Assembly: GCA_037200985.1 (NCBI GenBank)
Contig: JBBCGJ010000001.1
Span: forward strand, 3,200,756-3,264,755
DNA length: 64,000 nt
Reading direction: 5' to 3'
Origin: Rhizomicrobium sp.
GTDB lineage: Bacteria; Pseudomonadota; Alphaproteobacteria; Micropepsales; Micropepsaceae
Made by a program: the position numbers and the translations under genes. Below, piece after piece: positions 23,192-37,356 of the stretch. The notes under the pieces were generated by a model that was not told where the DNA came from, searched no databases, and saw only the letters and a program-made list of their open reading frames with translations. Each line of letters opens with the position of its first letter. Position 1 is the first letter of the stretch.

Positions 23192-24400
23192 TCATTGATG
23201 ATCCATCAGGCCCAGCACGCGCTTGGAGATGACGTTCAGGTTCACTTCCGACGTGCCGCCCTCGATGGAATTGCCCTTGGCGCGCAGCATGGCGCGCATC
23301 GCGGCGATCTCTTCGGGCTTGTAGGCCTCGCCCTCCCAGCCCAGCGCCTGGGTGCCCAGCGCCTCCACCATCAGCTCGGTGCGCTCCTGGTTTATCTTGG
23401 CGGCGGCGTATTTGATGATCGAGGTCGCGGCCGAAGGACCCTTGCCCTGCTTGGACTCTTCTTCGGCGCGGCGCACGGTCAGCGCGAAGGCGCGCGCCTC
23501 CATCTTGTGCGCCGTGATGCGGCCGCGCAGGTCGGCGTCCGCGATCTTGCCGTCGTCCCTGCCGATATGGTCGAGCGCGGCATGTTCGAGATCGTAGCCG
23601 CCGCTGCCGCCGCCGAAGCCGCCCGCCGAGATGTTCTGGCGCTCGTATTGCAACAGGCGCTTGGCGATGTCCCAGCCGCCATTGAGCTTTCCGACCAGCT
23701 GGCTCTTGGGCACTTTCACGTCGGTGAAGAAGGTCTCGCAGAACGGCGACTGGCCGCTGATCAGCTTGATCGGCCTGGGCTCGACGCCCGGCGACGCCAT
23801 GTCGAACAGGAGGAACGAGATGCCTTCGTGCTTTTTCGTGTTATCGGTGCGCACGAGGCAGAAGATCCAGTCCGCCTTGTCGGCATAGGAGGTCCAGATC
23901 TTCGAGCCGTTGACGAGATAGTGGTCGCCCTTGTCGACCGCCTGGGTGCGCAGGCCCGCGAGGTCGGAACCGGCGCCGGGCTCGCTATAGCCCTGGCACC
24001 AGCGGATCTCGCCCTTCACGATCTGCGGCAGGAAGCGCTTCTTCTGTTCTTCGTCGGCGTATTCGAGCAGCACCGGCCCCAGCATCCAGATGCCGAAGGA
24101 CATCAGCGCGGGACGCGCTTTCAGGCGGCCGAGTTCCTGTTGCAGCACGCGGGCTTCGGCGTTCGAAAGCCCGCCGCCGCCATAGTCTTTCGGCCAGGTC
24201 GGCGCGGTCCAGCCTTTCGCCGCCATGCGGTCGAGCCAGAGCTTCTGCTCGGGATTCTTGAACCTGGCCTTGGCGCCGCCCCAGATGGAATCGTCGTCGC
24301 CCTCCGTCACCGACAGTTCGGCGCCGCCGCGCATCGAGGGCGGACAATTGGCCTCCAGCCAGGCGCGCGTTTCGCTTCGGAACGTCTCGAGATCGCTCAT
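23192..24400 (-). CDS. Acyl-CoA dehydrogenase (paralogue 3)
   Basis: Protein of 402 aa starting MSDLETFRSETRAWLEANCP; the ATG at 24400 has GAGGA upstream and is preferred to a start seven codons earlier. Motifs: WPKDYGGGGLSNAEARVLQQ, RWCQGYSEPGAGSDLAGLRT, KIWTSYADKADWIFCLVRTD and SIEGGTSEVNLNVISKRVLG. Cytosolic FAD flavoenzyme of acyl-CoA oxidation. It probably begins the three-gene dehydrogenase group (24400 to 20605). The actual substrate is unknown. Confidence 0.9.
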   Translation of the reverse strand: MSDLETFRSETRAWLEANCPPSMRGGAELSVTEGDDDSIWGGAKARFKNPEQKLWLDRMAAKGWTAPTWPKDYGGGGLSNAEARVLQQELGRLKARPALMSFGIWMLGPVLLEYADEEQKKRFLPQIVKGEIRWCQGYSEPGAGSDLAGLRTQAVDKGDHYLVNGSKIWTSYADKADWIFCLVRTDNTKKHEGISFLLFDMASPGVEPRPIKLISGQSPFCETFFTDVKVPKSQLVGKLNGGWDIAKRLLQYERQNISAGGFGGGSGGYDLEHAALDHIGRDDGKIADADLRGRITAHKMEARAFALTVRRAEEESKQGKGPSAATSIIKYAAAKINQERTELMVEALGTQALGWEGEAYKPEEIAAMRAMLRAKGNSIEGGTSEVNLNVISKRVLGLMDHQ

Positions 24401-24571
24401 CGTCCTCACCAGTCCGGGCACGTATGTCCCGATGCGGGCGGCCCGGTGCGCTTGGACTCTAGCGGGCCGGCCCGGCGCCTTCCATACCGGCGCTTCTAAA
24501 AATAGGCGCTACCATGGGGCGCCGCCGCGGGTCCATGGTGACGCAGCGACAGGTTTGCCGTGCGGCGGCGG

Positions 24572-27421
24572 TTAGGGCGCCAGGACGGGCGGCGTGAAGC
24601 CCTGCGGAACCACGACGACGCGCCAGGCATGCGCGTCCTTGAGCCAGTCCTGCGCGGCCGTCTGCACGTCGGCGGCCGTCACGCTCTGAAGATCGGGAAC
24701 GGTGGAGCGGATGACGTCGAGCAGGCGCGGATTCACCTGGGAACCGCCGAGCAGCGAGAGCCAGTATTCGTTGGTCTGCTGCTGGCGCTGGATATCCTCG
24801 ATGCGCGGGCCGCGGCCGCGGTTCAGCTCGTCCTCGCCGACCGGCTTGTCGCGCAGATCGGACGCGACCGCGTCGGCCGCGGCATAGAAATTCGCCAGCT
24901 TGTCCGGCGGAAGCTGCGCCAGCGCGTAGAAATAGCCATAGGTCTTGGACTCCATCGCGGAGACCGTCGCGGCGCCGGGCGTGTAGGTGATGCCTTCGCG
25001 GGTGCGCAGATCGTCGAGCAGGCGCTGCGAGAAGATCTCCGACAACACGCGCAAGGTGCGCTGCAGCTTCATGTCGGGCAGGAAGCCCTGCGTCGGCCAG
25101 GCGATCATGGCGATCGCCTGGTTGGGCGCGCCGTGATGCGCCAGCACGACGGGCTGCGCCGCCGGACCGGGAAAACGCTCGTCGCCCATCGCCGGACCGT
25201 CCGGCGCCGGGCGCGGCGGCAGCGCGCCGAAGGTCGTCGCCACCGCATGGATCGCGGCATCGACCGTGGTGTCGCCGACGACGGTCACGTCGATCGGGCC
25301 GGACTGCAGCGCGTCGGCCAGCAGGGCCTTGGTCTGGCCCAGCGTCGTGGCGGAGACCGCGGCCGCATCCGGCTGGCTCCAGCGCGGATCGCCGTCATGG
25401 ATCAGCCCGGCGAAGGCGTGGCCGAGCACGCCGTTGGGCGACGCCTGCTGCTCCACGAGGCTGGTCGCGTAGGCGGCGCGGGCCTGGTCGAAGGCCTGCG
25501 GCGACCACGCGGGATCGGTGACATAGGCGGCGAGCACCTGCATCTCCGCGTCGAGATCGGCGGCGCGCGCCTGCCCGGTCAGGAGAAAGGCATCGTCGGC
25601 GGCGCCGAGCGTGGCGCCCCACATCTTGTCGGCCATGCGCTTCTGCAGATCGTCGATGCTGTATTTGCGCAAGCCTCCCTGCACGAAGGAGCCGCTGAGC
25701 GCCCAGGCCGGCGCGATGCGGTCGCGCGGCAGGCCCAGCCGGCCCTTGCCCAGCCGAACGCTCATCAGGATCTCGCCGACATGAAACTTGGTCGGCTTGA
25801 CGGTGAGCAGCACGCCATTGTCGAAGCGGACATAGGTGACGCCGAACTCGTCCACCGTGCGCGTCGCGGCGACGGTGCCGGGCTTGCCGAAATCGCCATA
25901 GGGCCAGGGCGGCAGGGCCGCCTGGGCGCGCGCCGCGAACGGCGCGGAATCGGCCTTGGCGATCGTGGCCTTCACGCCGGCCTCGCCGCCGGGCAGGGGC
26001 GCGGCGGCGCTGGCGAAATAGAGCGGCCCGTCGCCGCCGAAGACGAATTTCAGCGCCTCGTTGACCTTGGCGAGCGTCAGGTCCCGCACCACCTCTTCGT
26101 AAAGTTCGAGGTCGGAGGACGGCGCGGTGAACACGGTGCGTTCGTCGACGGCGCGCAGCAGCGCGTTGATGATCTGGGGCGACGGCGTGGTGTCGGCGGC
26201 GGCGGCATTGCCCTGGAAGAAGGTGCGGAACTGGGCGACGATCTGGTCGACCTCGTCCTGGCGCACGCCGTTCTGCACCGCCTCGCGCCACGCGGTTTCG
26301 GCGGCGCTGAGCCCGTCATCCGGCTGGCCGCTGCGATAGCTCACCACGATATTGGTGGTGTCGGCGATGGTGGCGGTGTGGTCGTGGCTGGCCGAGGCGT
26401 TGACGAAGGGCGGATTGGCGCCGTGCGACAGCACGGCCAGGCGCTGGTTCAAGACGCCGAGCGCGATGAAGCGGACGACGTCGCGCGCCTCGTTCGCCTT
26501 GTTGTCCGGCGAGCCGTCATAGGGCCGCAGCCAGCTGAAGATGAGATAGGGCTGCGAGCCCGCCTCGGCGAACAGCCGGACCGGATCGGGATGGTGCAGC
26601 GGCGGGGCGTATTGCACGGCGGTGCGCGGCGCCGCCTTCGCCGTCCAGTCCGCGAACAGGGCCTTGATCTTGGCTTCCACCTCGCCGGGATCGACGTCCC
26701 CGACGATCAACAGCGTGGCGCGCTCCGGCCGGTACCAGGCTTCGTAGAACCCGCGCACCAGCTTGTCGGTCGCATGCGCGACGATGCTCTCCTTGCCGAT
26801 CGGCATCAGGGCCGCGGCCGCGCGGTCGCCATAAAGGAACGCCCAGTCGGATTTCTGCAGGTGCTGGATCGGCACGTCGCGCAGATGCGCCTCGGCCAGC
26901 ACGACGTTGCGCTCGGTGTCGAGCGCGGCCTGGGAGAGGGTGAGGTTGCTGGCGATCTCGCGCATCAGCGTCAGCGCGGTATCGACCGACGCCGCGTCGT
27001 TCTTGGGCATGTCGAAGGCGTAGACGGTCTGCGTCGCGGCGGTGAAGGCGTTGGTGTCGGCGCCGAAGGTGAGGCCCAGGCTCTGCAGCTTCTTGACCAT
27101 GTCGCCGTCCGGGACATGGGCCGAGCCGCGGAACGCCATATGCTCCAGCATATGGGCGATGCCCTGTTCGTTGTCGCGCTCCATCAGCGAGCCGGCGCCG
27201 ATGCGGAAGCGCAGCGACACCGCGCCCGTGGGCGTGGCGTTGCGCTTGATCGCATAGCGCATGCCGTTGGGCAGCGTGCCGAAGCGGACCGAGGCGTCGG
27301 CCGGCAGATCGCTGGCGGTCTGCGGCCAGGGCTGCGACGGCGGCGTCGCATAGGCGGCAGGGCTTGCGAGGATGAGAAAGGCGAGAAGTGCGCGGAGCAT
27401 CCAGCGCGAAGGAAAGGTCAT
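24572..27421 (-). CDS. Exported M16-family zinc metallopeptidase (two-domain, pitrilysin-like)
   Basis: Protein of 949 aa with a signal peptide (MLRALLAFLILASPAAYA). The zinc motif is the inverted H-x-x-E-H, in GIAHMLEHMAFRGSAHVPDG, with the third ligand Glu about 75 residues on (TERNVVLAEAHLRD). The C-terminal half is a second M16-like repeat (IYDLQKRM region, then REGITYTPGAATVSAMESKT) without the zinc motif, as usual. Length near 950 aa is typical of PqqL/YhjJ-type periplasmic members. It degrades peptides in the periplasm. The ATG at 27421 gives the correct signal peptide; nine extra codons upstream are unlikely. Confidence 0.92.
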   Translation of the reverse strand: MTFPSRWMLRALLAFLILASPAAYATPPSQPWPQTASDLPADASVRFGTLPNGMRYAIKRNATPTGAVSLRFRIGAGSLMERDNEQGIAHMLEHMAFRGSAHVPDGDMVKKLQSLGLTFGADTNAFTAATQTVYAFDMPKNDAASVDTALTLMREIASNLTLSQAALDTERNVVLAEAHLRDVPIQHLQKSDWAFLYGDRAAAALMPIGKESIVAHATDKLVRGFYEAWYRPERATLLIVGDVDPGEVEAKIKALFADWTAKAAPRTAVQYAPPLHHPDPVRLFAEAGSQPYLIFSWLRPYDGSPDNKANEARDVVRFIALGVLNQRLAVLSHGANPPFVNASASHDHTATIADTTNIVVSYRSGQPDDGLSAAETAWREAVQNGVRQDEVDQIVAQFRTFFQGNAAAADTTPSPQIINALLRAVDERTVFTAPSSDLELYEEVVRDLTLAKVNEALKFVFGGDGPLYFASAAAPLPGGEAGVKATIAKADSAPFAARAQAALPPWPYGDFGKPGTVAATRTVDEFGVTYVRFDNGVLLTVKPTKFHVGEILMSVRLGKGRLGLPRDRIAPAWALSGSFVQGGLRKYSIDDLQKRMADKMWGATLGAADDAFLLTGQARAADLDAEMQVLAAYVTDPAWSPQAFDQARAAYATSLVEQQASPNGVLGHAFAGLIHDGDPRWSQPDAAAVSATTLGQTKALLADALQSGPIDVTVVGDTTVDAAIHAVATTFGALPPRPAPDGPAMGDERFPGPAAQPVVLAHHGAPNQAIAMIAWPTQGFLPDMKLQRTLRVLSEIFSQRLLDDLRTREGITYTPGAATVSAMESKTYGYFYALAQLPPDKLANFYAAADAVASDLRDKPVGEDELNRGRGPRIEDIQRQQQTNEYWLSLLGGSQVNPRLLDVIRSTVPDLQSVTAADVQTAAQDWLKDAHAWRVVVVPQGFTPPVLAP

Positions 27422-27640
27422 GCGTGTCCTTGGGGGCACTGCCACAGACGTTGGCGGAGGGGAGGATTGTCAGCGCCGCCGCCGCCGGGTCAAGCCCGGG
27501 AGGGTTAATTCAGCGAAGGAATAGCGCGTTGGAATCGGCTTTTTCTTGTAGATTTATACGTTGTCTTGTCCGCGCAGGCGGGCATCCCGGCGACCGGGTC
27601 CGACTGGCCTGGAATGGATTTCGCCAAAGCCGGCCGCGCC

Positions 27641-29092
27641 TTAGCGCGGCAGTTCCGACGCGCCCATGAGGAATTCGTCCACCGCGCGGGCGCATTGGCG
27701 GCCCTCGCGGATCGCCCAGACCACCAGCGACTGGCCGCGCCGCATGTCGCCGCAGGCGAACACCTTCTGCACGCTGGTCTTGTAGTCGAGCGTGTTGGCC
27801 TTGACGTTCCTGCGCGCGTCGAGCGCCACGCCGGATTGCTCTACCAGCCCGTTATGGCGCGGGCAGACGAAGCCCATCGCGAGCAGGACGAGATCGGCCG
27901 CGAGCTCGAAGCCGCTATCCGCGATCTCCTTCATCTGGGTGCGGCCGTCGGCGCCCTTGACCCATTCGACGCGGACGCATTCCAGCGCCACGATGCGGCC
28001 GTCCTCGCCTCGCGCGCGCTTGGCCAGCACCGACCAGTCGCGCAGCGCGCCTTCCTCATGGCTCGACGAGGTCCGCAGCTTGAGCGGCCAGTCGGGCCAG
28101 GTGAGCGCCTTGTTCTCCTTCTCCGGCGGCCGGGGCATGATCTCGAGCTGGACGATCGAGGCGGCGCCCTGGCGGTTGGAGGTGCCGATGCAGTCCGAAC
28201 CGGTGTCGCCGCCGCCCATCACGATGACGTGCTTGCCCTTGGCGCTGATCGTCCCCGCCGGCGCCGCCTTCTTCTCCGGGTCGCCGGCGACGCGCTTGTT
28301 CTGCTGGGTGAGGAAATCCATCGCGAAATGGATGCCGTCGAGCGCGCGGCCCTCGATCTCCAGGTCGCGCGGCAGCTCGGCGCCGCCGGCCATGACCACC
28401 GCGTCGTAATCCTGGTGCAGCATCGCCACCGACATGCCGGCGCCGACCTCGACGCCCGGGCGGAAGGTGACGCCTTCGGCCTCCATCTGGCGCAGGCGCC
28501 GGTCGACGGGATGCTTCTCCATCTTGAAATCGGGAATGCCGTAGCGCAGCAGCCCGCCGATGCGGTCGGACTTCTCGAACACCGTCACGCCATGGCCGGC
28601 GCGCGCGAGCTGCTGGGCGCAGGCGAGGCCCGACGGTCCCGAGCCGACAACGGCGACGTTCTTGCCGGTCTTGGCGCCCGGCGGCTGCGGCTGGATCCAG
28701 CCTTCCTCCCAGCCGCGATCGACGATCTGGCATTCGATGGTTTTGATGGTGACCGGATTGTCGTCGATGTTCAGCGTGCAGGAGGCTTCGCACGGCGCCG
28801 GGCAGACCCGGCCGGTGAATTCGGGGAAGTTGTTGGTCGAGTGCAGGTTGTCGAGCGCCGCCCGCCACTGGTCGCGATAGACCAGGTTGTTCCAGTCGGG
28901 GATCTGGTTGTTGACCGGGCAACCGTTGTGACAATAGGGGATGCCGCAATCCATGCAGCGCGACGCCTGCTTGACGACCTCCGGGTAAGCCAGCGGCTTG
29001 ACGAATTCGCGATAATTGTGCGTGCGCTCGGCCGGCTTCTCATAGCCGCGCTCGTGCCGTTCGACGGTGAGGAATCCGGTGGGGTTCGCCAT
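27641..29092 (-). CDS. gltD: Glutamate synthase small subunit (NADPH)
   Basis: Protein of 483 aa. The N-terminal two [4Fe-4S] cysteine sets are seen in [17 protein letters not shown] and [16 protein letters not shown]-binding [20 protein letters not shown] and NADPH-binding [20 protein letters not shown] follow, and the C-terminus has [20 protein letters not shown]. It supplies NADPH electrons to GltB for making two glutamates from glutamine and 2-oxoglutarate. The ATG lies two bases after the gltB stop; a longer in-frame start lies inside gltB and is not needed. Confidence 0.97.
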   Translation of the reverse strand: MANPTGFLTVERHERGYEKPAERTHNYREFVKPLAYPEVVKQASRCMDCGIPYCHNGCPVNNQIPDWNNLVYRDQWRAALDNLHSTNNFPEFTGRVCPAPCEASCTLNIDDNPVTIKTIECQIVDRGWEEGWIQPQPPGAKTGKNVAVVGSGPSGLACAQQLARAGHGVTVFEKSDRIGGLLRYGIPDFKMEKHPVDRRLRQMEAEGVTFRPGVEVGAGMSVAMLHQDYDAVVMAGGAELPRDLEIEGRALDGIHFAMDFLTQQNKRVAGDPEKKAAPAGTISAKGKHVIVMGGGDTGSDCIGTSNRQGAASIVQLEIMPRPPEKENKALTWPDWPLKLRTSSSHEEGALRDWSVLAKRARGEDGRIVALECVRVEWVKGADGRTQMKEIADSGFELAADLVLLAMGFVCPRHNGLVEQSGVALDARRNVKANTLDYKTSVQKVFACGDMRRGQSLVVWAIREGRQCARAVDEFLMGASELPR

Positions 29093-29094
29093 GG

Positions 29095-33732
<4,638 letters not shown>

Positions 33733-34090
33733 CGGCGTTCAAATCCAAACCCAAGGGCACAGAGCAATCAAACTGCTCATTCCAGGGTCCACTAGATCAT
33801 AAATTGCCGGGAGGCAAAATGCGAAAATGCCGCGCTGCAGCACATAGCTGTTGACCGCGCGGCGCCTGCCTGCGGACCGCGCCGCGTCGCGGCCAGGCGT
33901 TGGCGGGCGCCGCGGCAGCCGCAGGCTTTATTCTCCGCCTGTTCGGCCATCGCGGGCATCGCGGCCGGGTGGATCGCAGAGCGGTCCGGACGGCCGGTTT
34001 CCGTTCGGCGGTGCGGCTGGTTTTCGGGGTGGACAGGGTATGGACGATGGCCTATATCCGCGCACCCTTCGTGCAAGCGAGGGGCCATGA
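33733..34090. other. Intergenic stretch between gltB and the initiator tRNA
   Basis: About 358 bases hold the gltB promoter (minus strand) and the tRNA promoter (plus strand). I see no supported gene; short open frames here are Arg/Ala-rich noise and one runs across the tRNA. No clear sigma-54 or EcfG site. Confidence 0.5.
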
Positions 34091-34167
<77 letters not shown>

Positions 34168-34182
34168 ATGTGAGCCCACGAT

Positions 34183-34211
34183 CTTAGGCCCGGCCCTTCG
34201 CCGGGCCTAAG
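34183..34211 (+). terminator. Hairpin terminator after tRNA-fMet
   Basis: A 12-base perfect stem, CTTAGGCCCGGC/GCCGGGCCTAAG, with a 5-base loop, followed by the weakly T-rich TCGTTCTT. Confidence 0.7.
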
Positions 34212-34230
34212 TCGTTCTTGGGCGAACATT

Positions 34231-34250
34231 GCCCCCGCGAAGGCGGGGGC
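34231..34250. repeat. Small GC hairpin with GAAG loop
   Basis: GCCCCCGC-GAAG-GCGGGGGC, an 8-base perfect stem. A shorter relative, TGCCCGC-GAAG-GCGGGCA, lies at 62043-62060 between flagellar genes. Confidence 0.55.
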
Positions 34251-34354
34251 CCACGACGCCGATCGGTCCCCAGCTTCATCTCCGCGATCACAAGTTCAAA
34301 TCGTCCGGCGCGGTCGCGCCGGACCCGACGCAGGCGGGCCTATGCCGGAATTCG

Positions 34355-34741
34355 CTACGGCGTCGCCTTGGCCGTGAGGCGGATCTCGACGCGCTGGTCG
34401 CCGACCACGCCCGCGTCCATGCCGTCATCGGCGATCGAGGAGCGCGCGATCAGCGCGGTGTCGACGCCATCGGCGACCAGCGCGTCGCGGACGGCGGCGA
34501 AGCGCGGCTGGCTCAGATGAGGATCGCTGCCCGACGACACGCCGGCGCCGATCGTCACCGCGGCCGGATGCGTGTGCTTGATGTCGACGGCCGCCTGATC
34601 CACGATCTTCTTCGCGTCGGTCGCAAGCTCGGTGCTGCCCTTGGGAAAATAGACGACATAGACCGACGGCACGTCGCGCGAAAAAACCGCGCATCCGCCG
34701 AGGCAGGCGAGCGCCATCACACCGATGAATCGATACCGCAT
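34355..34741 (-). CDS. OmpA-like outer-membrane lipoprotein
   Basis: Protein of 128 aa. A lipoprotein signal peptide ends at the lipobox in MALACLGGCAVF (Cys17). The mature part is a short OmpA-type peptidoglycan-associated domain: VYFPKGSTELATDAKKIVDQ, a middle strand AAVTIGAGVSSGSD and the RFAAVRDALVADGVD helix, ending RVEIRLTAKATP. Such proteins tie the outer membrane to peptidoglycan. Upstream on the minus strand, GGAAC-N16-GGTT at 34780-34804 could be a weak EcfG-type promoter. Confidence 0.82.
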   Translation of the reverse strand: MRYRFIGVMALACLGGCAVFSRDVPSVYVVYFPKGSTELATDAKKIVDQAAVDIKHTHPAAVTIGAGVSSGSDPHLSQPRFAAVRDALVADGVDTALIARSSIADDGMDAGVVGDQRVEIRLTAKATP

Positions 34742-34854
34742 ATGTCCCCACTCGGTCCGGATGGACCTGATGGGATGGGAACCATCGAAGGGTGCAAGAG
34801 TTCCGCGGCCGGTCCCGGCCGGCGAAGATTCTTCGCTGCGGGGATCGCCGGGCG

Positions 34855-36339
34855 CTAGGACCGCGCGAGGATTTCCCGCACGCTTTGCAGCAGATCGGCC
34901 CGTTTCACCGCCTTCTGCGCGCGCGCCGTCCAGTCTTCCTTGGTCTTGGCATCGGCCGCGCCCTGGGCGCCGAGCGCCAGGTCGCGGATCGTGACCTCGC
35001 CCTTGGCGCGCTCGTCGCTGCCCTCGATGATCGCGATGGGGGCGCGGCGGCGATCGGCGTATTTTAGCTGGGCCCGCATGCCGCTTTCGCCCAGATAGAG
35101 CTCGGCCGCGATGCCGGCATTGCGCAATTCGCTGACCATCGCCTGGTAGCCGGGCAGCGCCGCCTTATCGAGCACCAGCACGACGACGGGCGCGCGGTCG
35201 GCGCCCTCCGGAACGATGCCGCGCGCTTCGAGCACGTCGGCGAGGCGCGAGACGCCGATGGAGACGCCGGTCGCCGGCACCTTGCGGCCGAGGAAGCGCT
35301 CGACCAGGCCGTCATAGCGCCCGCCGCCGCCGACCGAACCGAACTGGACCGGCCGTCCTTCGTCGTCGCGCGTCTCGAAGGTGAGCTGCGCCTCGAACAC
35401 GGGGCCGGTGTAATAGGCGAGCCCGCGCACCACGCTGGGATCGATCGCGACGCGGCTATCGCCGAAGCCGGCGGCGGTGAGGATCGCATCCATCTGCGCC
35501 AATTCGGCGACGCCTTCCTCGCCGGTCCGGCTGCCGGCGACCAGCCCGGCCAGCGCGGCGCAGGACTGGGCGCGACTGGCCGCGCCCGCGCTCAGAAAGC
35601 CCAGCACCCGGTCGATGCCGGCGCGCGCCAGATCGGCGCCCGGCGTGAAATCGCCCGACTCGTCCTTGCGGCCCTTGCCGAGCAGGAGCGCCACGCCGTC
35701 CGGCCCCAGCCGGTCCAGCTTGTCCATCGCGCGCAGCACGGTGCCGCGCTGTTCTTCGCCGCTTTCGTCGTTCGGAATGCCGATGAGTTCGAGCACGCCG
35801 TTCAGGATCTTGCGGTTGTTCACCTTGACGACATGCTCGCCGTCTTTCAGCCCGATGGCGTTCAGCGAATCCGACACCAGCATGCAGAACTCCGCGTCCG
35901 CCGCCATCGAGGCGGTGCCGACCGTGTCGGCGTCGAACTGGATGAATTCCCGGAAGCGGCCCGGACCCGGCTTCTCGTTGCGGAACACCGGGCCGGTCTG
36001 GAAGCGGCGATAGGGCAGCGCGATGCGGTTGATGTTCTCGGCGACATAGCGCGCCAGCGGCGCGGTCAGGTCGTAGCGCAGCACCAGCCATGGCGCCTTC
36101 TCGTCTTCCGCGCCGTCGCGGAAGAAGAAGACGCCGTCATGCGGCCGGTCCTTGTCGGGCAGGAATTTGCCCAGCGCGTCGGCATATTCGACGATGGGCG
36201 TGCTCAGCCGCTCGAAGCCGTAGCGGGCATAGACCTCGGCCAGCCGGCCGACCAGCCATTCGCGCCGCGCCAGCTTGGGCCCGCCGATGTCCTGGAAGCC
36301 GCGCGGCAGTTCGGCGGCGGGGCGGGGGCTATCGGTCAC
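34855..36339 (-). CDS. hisS: Histidyl-tRNA synthetase
   Basis: Protein of 494 aa, class II synthetase of the alphaproteobacterial HisRS type. Motif 2 is GPVFRNEKPGPGRFREFIQF, the histidine-binding segment is RGLAYYTGPVFEAQLTFE, motif 3 is GVSIGVSRLADVLEARG, and the C-terminal anticodon-binding domain begins near residue 395. The chosen start is a GTG, seven bases after the hisG stop, with AAGGA about nine bases upstream. It shares an operon with hisG and hisZ, so a real synthetase and its paralogue lie in one unit. Confidence 0.94.
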   Translation of the reverse strand: MTDSPRPAAELPRGFQDIGGPKLARREWLVGRLAEVYARYGFERLSTPIVEYADALGKFLPDKDRPHDGVFFFRDGAEDEKAPWLVLRYDLTAPLARYVAENINRIALPYRRFQTGPVFRNEKPGPGRFREFIQFDADTVGTASMAADAEFCMLVSDSLNAIGLKDGEHVVKVNNRKILNGVLELIGIPNDESGEEQRGTVLRAMDKLDRLGPDGVALLLGKGRKDESGDFTPGADLARAGIDRVLGFLSAGAASRAQSCAALAGLVAGSRTGEEGVAELAQMDAILTAAGFGDSRVAIDPSVVRGLAYYTGPVFEAQLTFETRDDEGRPVQFGSVGGGGRYDGLVERFLGRKVPATGVSIGVSRLADVLEARGIVPEGADRAPVVVLVLDKAALPGYQAMVSELRNAGIAAELYLGESGMRAQLKYADRRRAPIAIIEGSDERAKGEVTIRDLALGAQGAADAKTKEDWTARAQKAVKRADLLQSVREILARS

Positions 36340-36345
36340 CTTGTC

Positions 36346-37356
36346 TCATCCTTCCGCGGCGCGCTTGAGCACGTCCTTGAAGCCGGCGATCGCCGCCGAG
36401 CCGCCTTGATAGATGAATTCGCTGCGGTCGACGATGGTCTCGGCCGAGCCTGCGTTCCGCAGGAAATGCACCGCGCCATGGACCTTGGCCGGCCCGCACA
36501 GCGCCACGACGAAATCGCGCCGGCCCGACAGCTCGTTCTCGGTGCGCACCGAGGTGACGGTGCAGCCATGCTTGGCGTTGAGCGTCCTCAGCGTCTGCGC
36601 CGCCGTCTCGTGCGGGATCGAGAAGCGCAGGATCTGGGTGGCCTTGGCGCGGGTGCGCGCCTCGATCTGCTCGACGACGTGTTCCAGCGCGGCCAGCGTG
36701 CCCTGCGACCACAGGCGCGCCTTCAGCGCCGCGATCATGCAGCAATGCGAACGGATGACCGTGCCGCCCTCGATCTCCTTCAGATGGTTCTGCGTCATCG
36801 TCGCGCCGGTCGAGGTGAGGTCGACGATCAGATCGGCGACGCCGGCGGCGGGCGTGCCTTCCGTGGCGCCGGCCGATTCCACCAGCGTGTATTCGACGAT
36901 GCCGTTCTCGGCGAAGAAGGCGCGGGTCAGCCGCGCGAATTTGGTCGCGACGCGCAGGCTGCGGCCGTGCTTCTGGTGGAACAGCATCGCCGCCTCGTCC
37001 AGATCGTTGAGCGTCGAGACGTCGATCCAGGATTGCGGCACGCCGACCACCAGCCGCGCCGCGCCGAAACCGAGATTGGGCATCAGGAGATGCGAGGCAT
37101 GCTGGCCCTCGCCATATTCGCGGTAGAGGTCCTCGCCGGTCAGCCCGACATGGGCATCGCCGAGGTCGATGCGCGCCGGAATCTCGTCGGGGCGGAAATA
37201 GATGATGCTGACGCCTTCGATGCCGCTCAGCTTGGCGACATATTCGCGCCCGTCGCCGGACTTGCGCACGCCGAAGCCGCAATCGTTGAGGAAATCGATC
37301 GCCTGGTCGTGCAGGCGGCCCTTGCTCGGCAGGGCCATGACGAGAGGCCCGCTCAT
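36346..37356 (-). CDS. hisG: ATP phosphoribosyltransferase catalytic subunit
   Basis: Protein of 336 aa. HisG landmarks: MALPSKGRLHDQAIDFLNDC at the N-terminus, HVGLTGEDLYREYGEG, KFARLTRAFFAENGI, and the PRPP-binding loop VADLIVDLTSTGATMTQN. It catalyses the first step of histidine synthesis. The length exceeds the roughly 210-230 aa of short HisG proteins that work with HisZ: about 110 extra C-terminal residues (ILRFSIPHETAAQTLRTLNA onwards) are present, although a hisZ gene is adjacent. The ATG overlaps the hisZ stop by four bases. Confidence 0.94.
   Translation of the reverse strand: MSGPLVMALPSKGRLHDQAIDFLNDCGFGVRKSGDGREYVAKLSGIEGVSIIYFRPDEIPARIDLGDAHVGLTGEDLYREYGEGQHASHLLMPNLGFGAARLVVGVPQSWIDVSTLNDLDEAAMLFHQKHGRSLRVATKFARLTRAFFAENGIVEYTLVESAGATEGTPAAGVADLIVDLTSTGATMTQNHLKEIEGGTVIRSHCCMIAALKARLWSQGTLAALEHVVEQIEARTRAKATQILRFSIPHETAAQTLRTLNAKHGCTVTSVRTENELSGRRDFVVALCGPAKVHGAVHFLRNAGSAETIVDRSEFIYQGGSAAIAGFKDVLKRAAEG

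Noticed and set aside
34778-34802. Plus-strand GGAAC-N16-AGTT
   Set aside because: No plus-strand gene follows; the minus-strand reading of the same place is the only one with a target.
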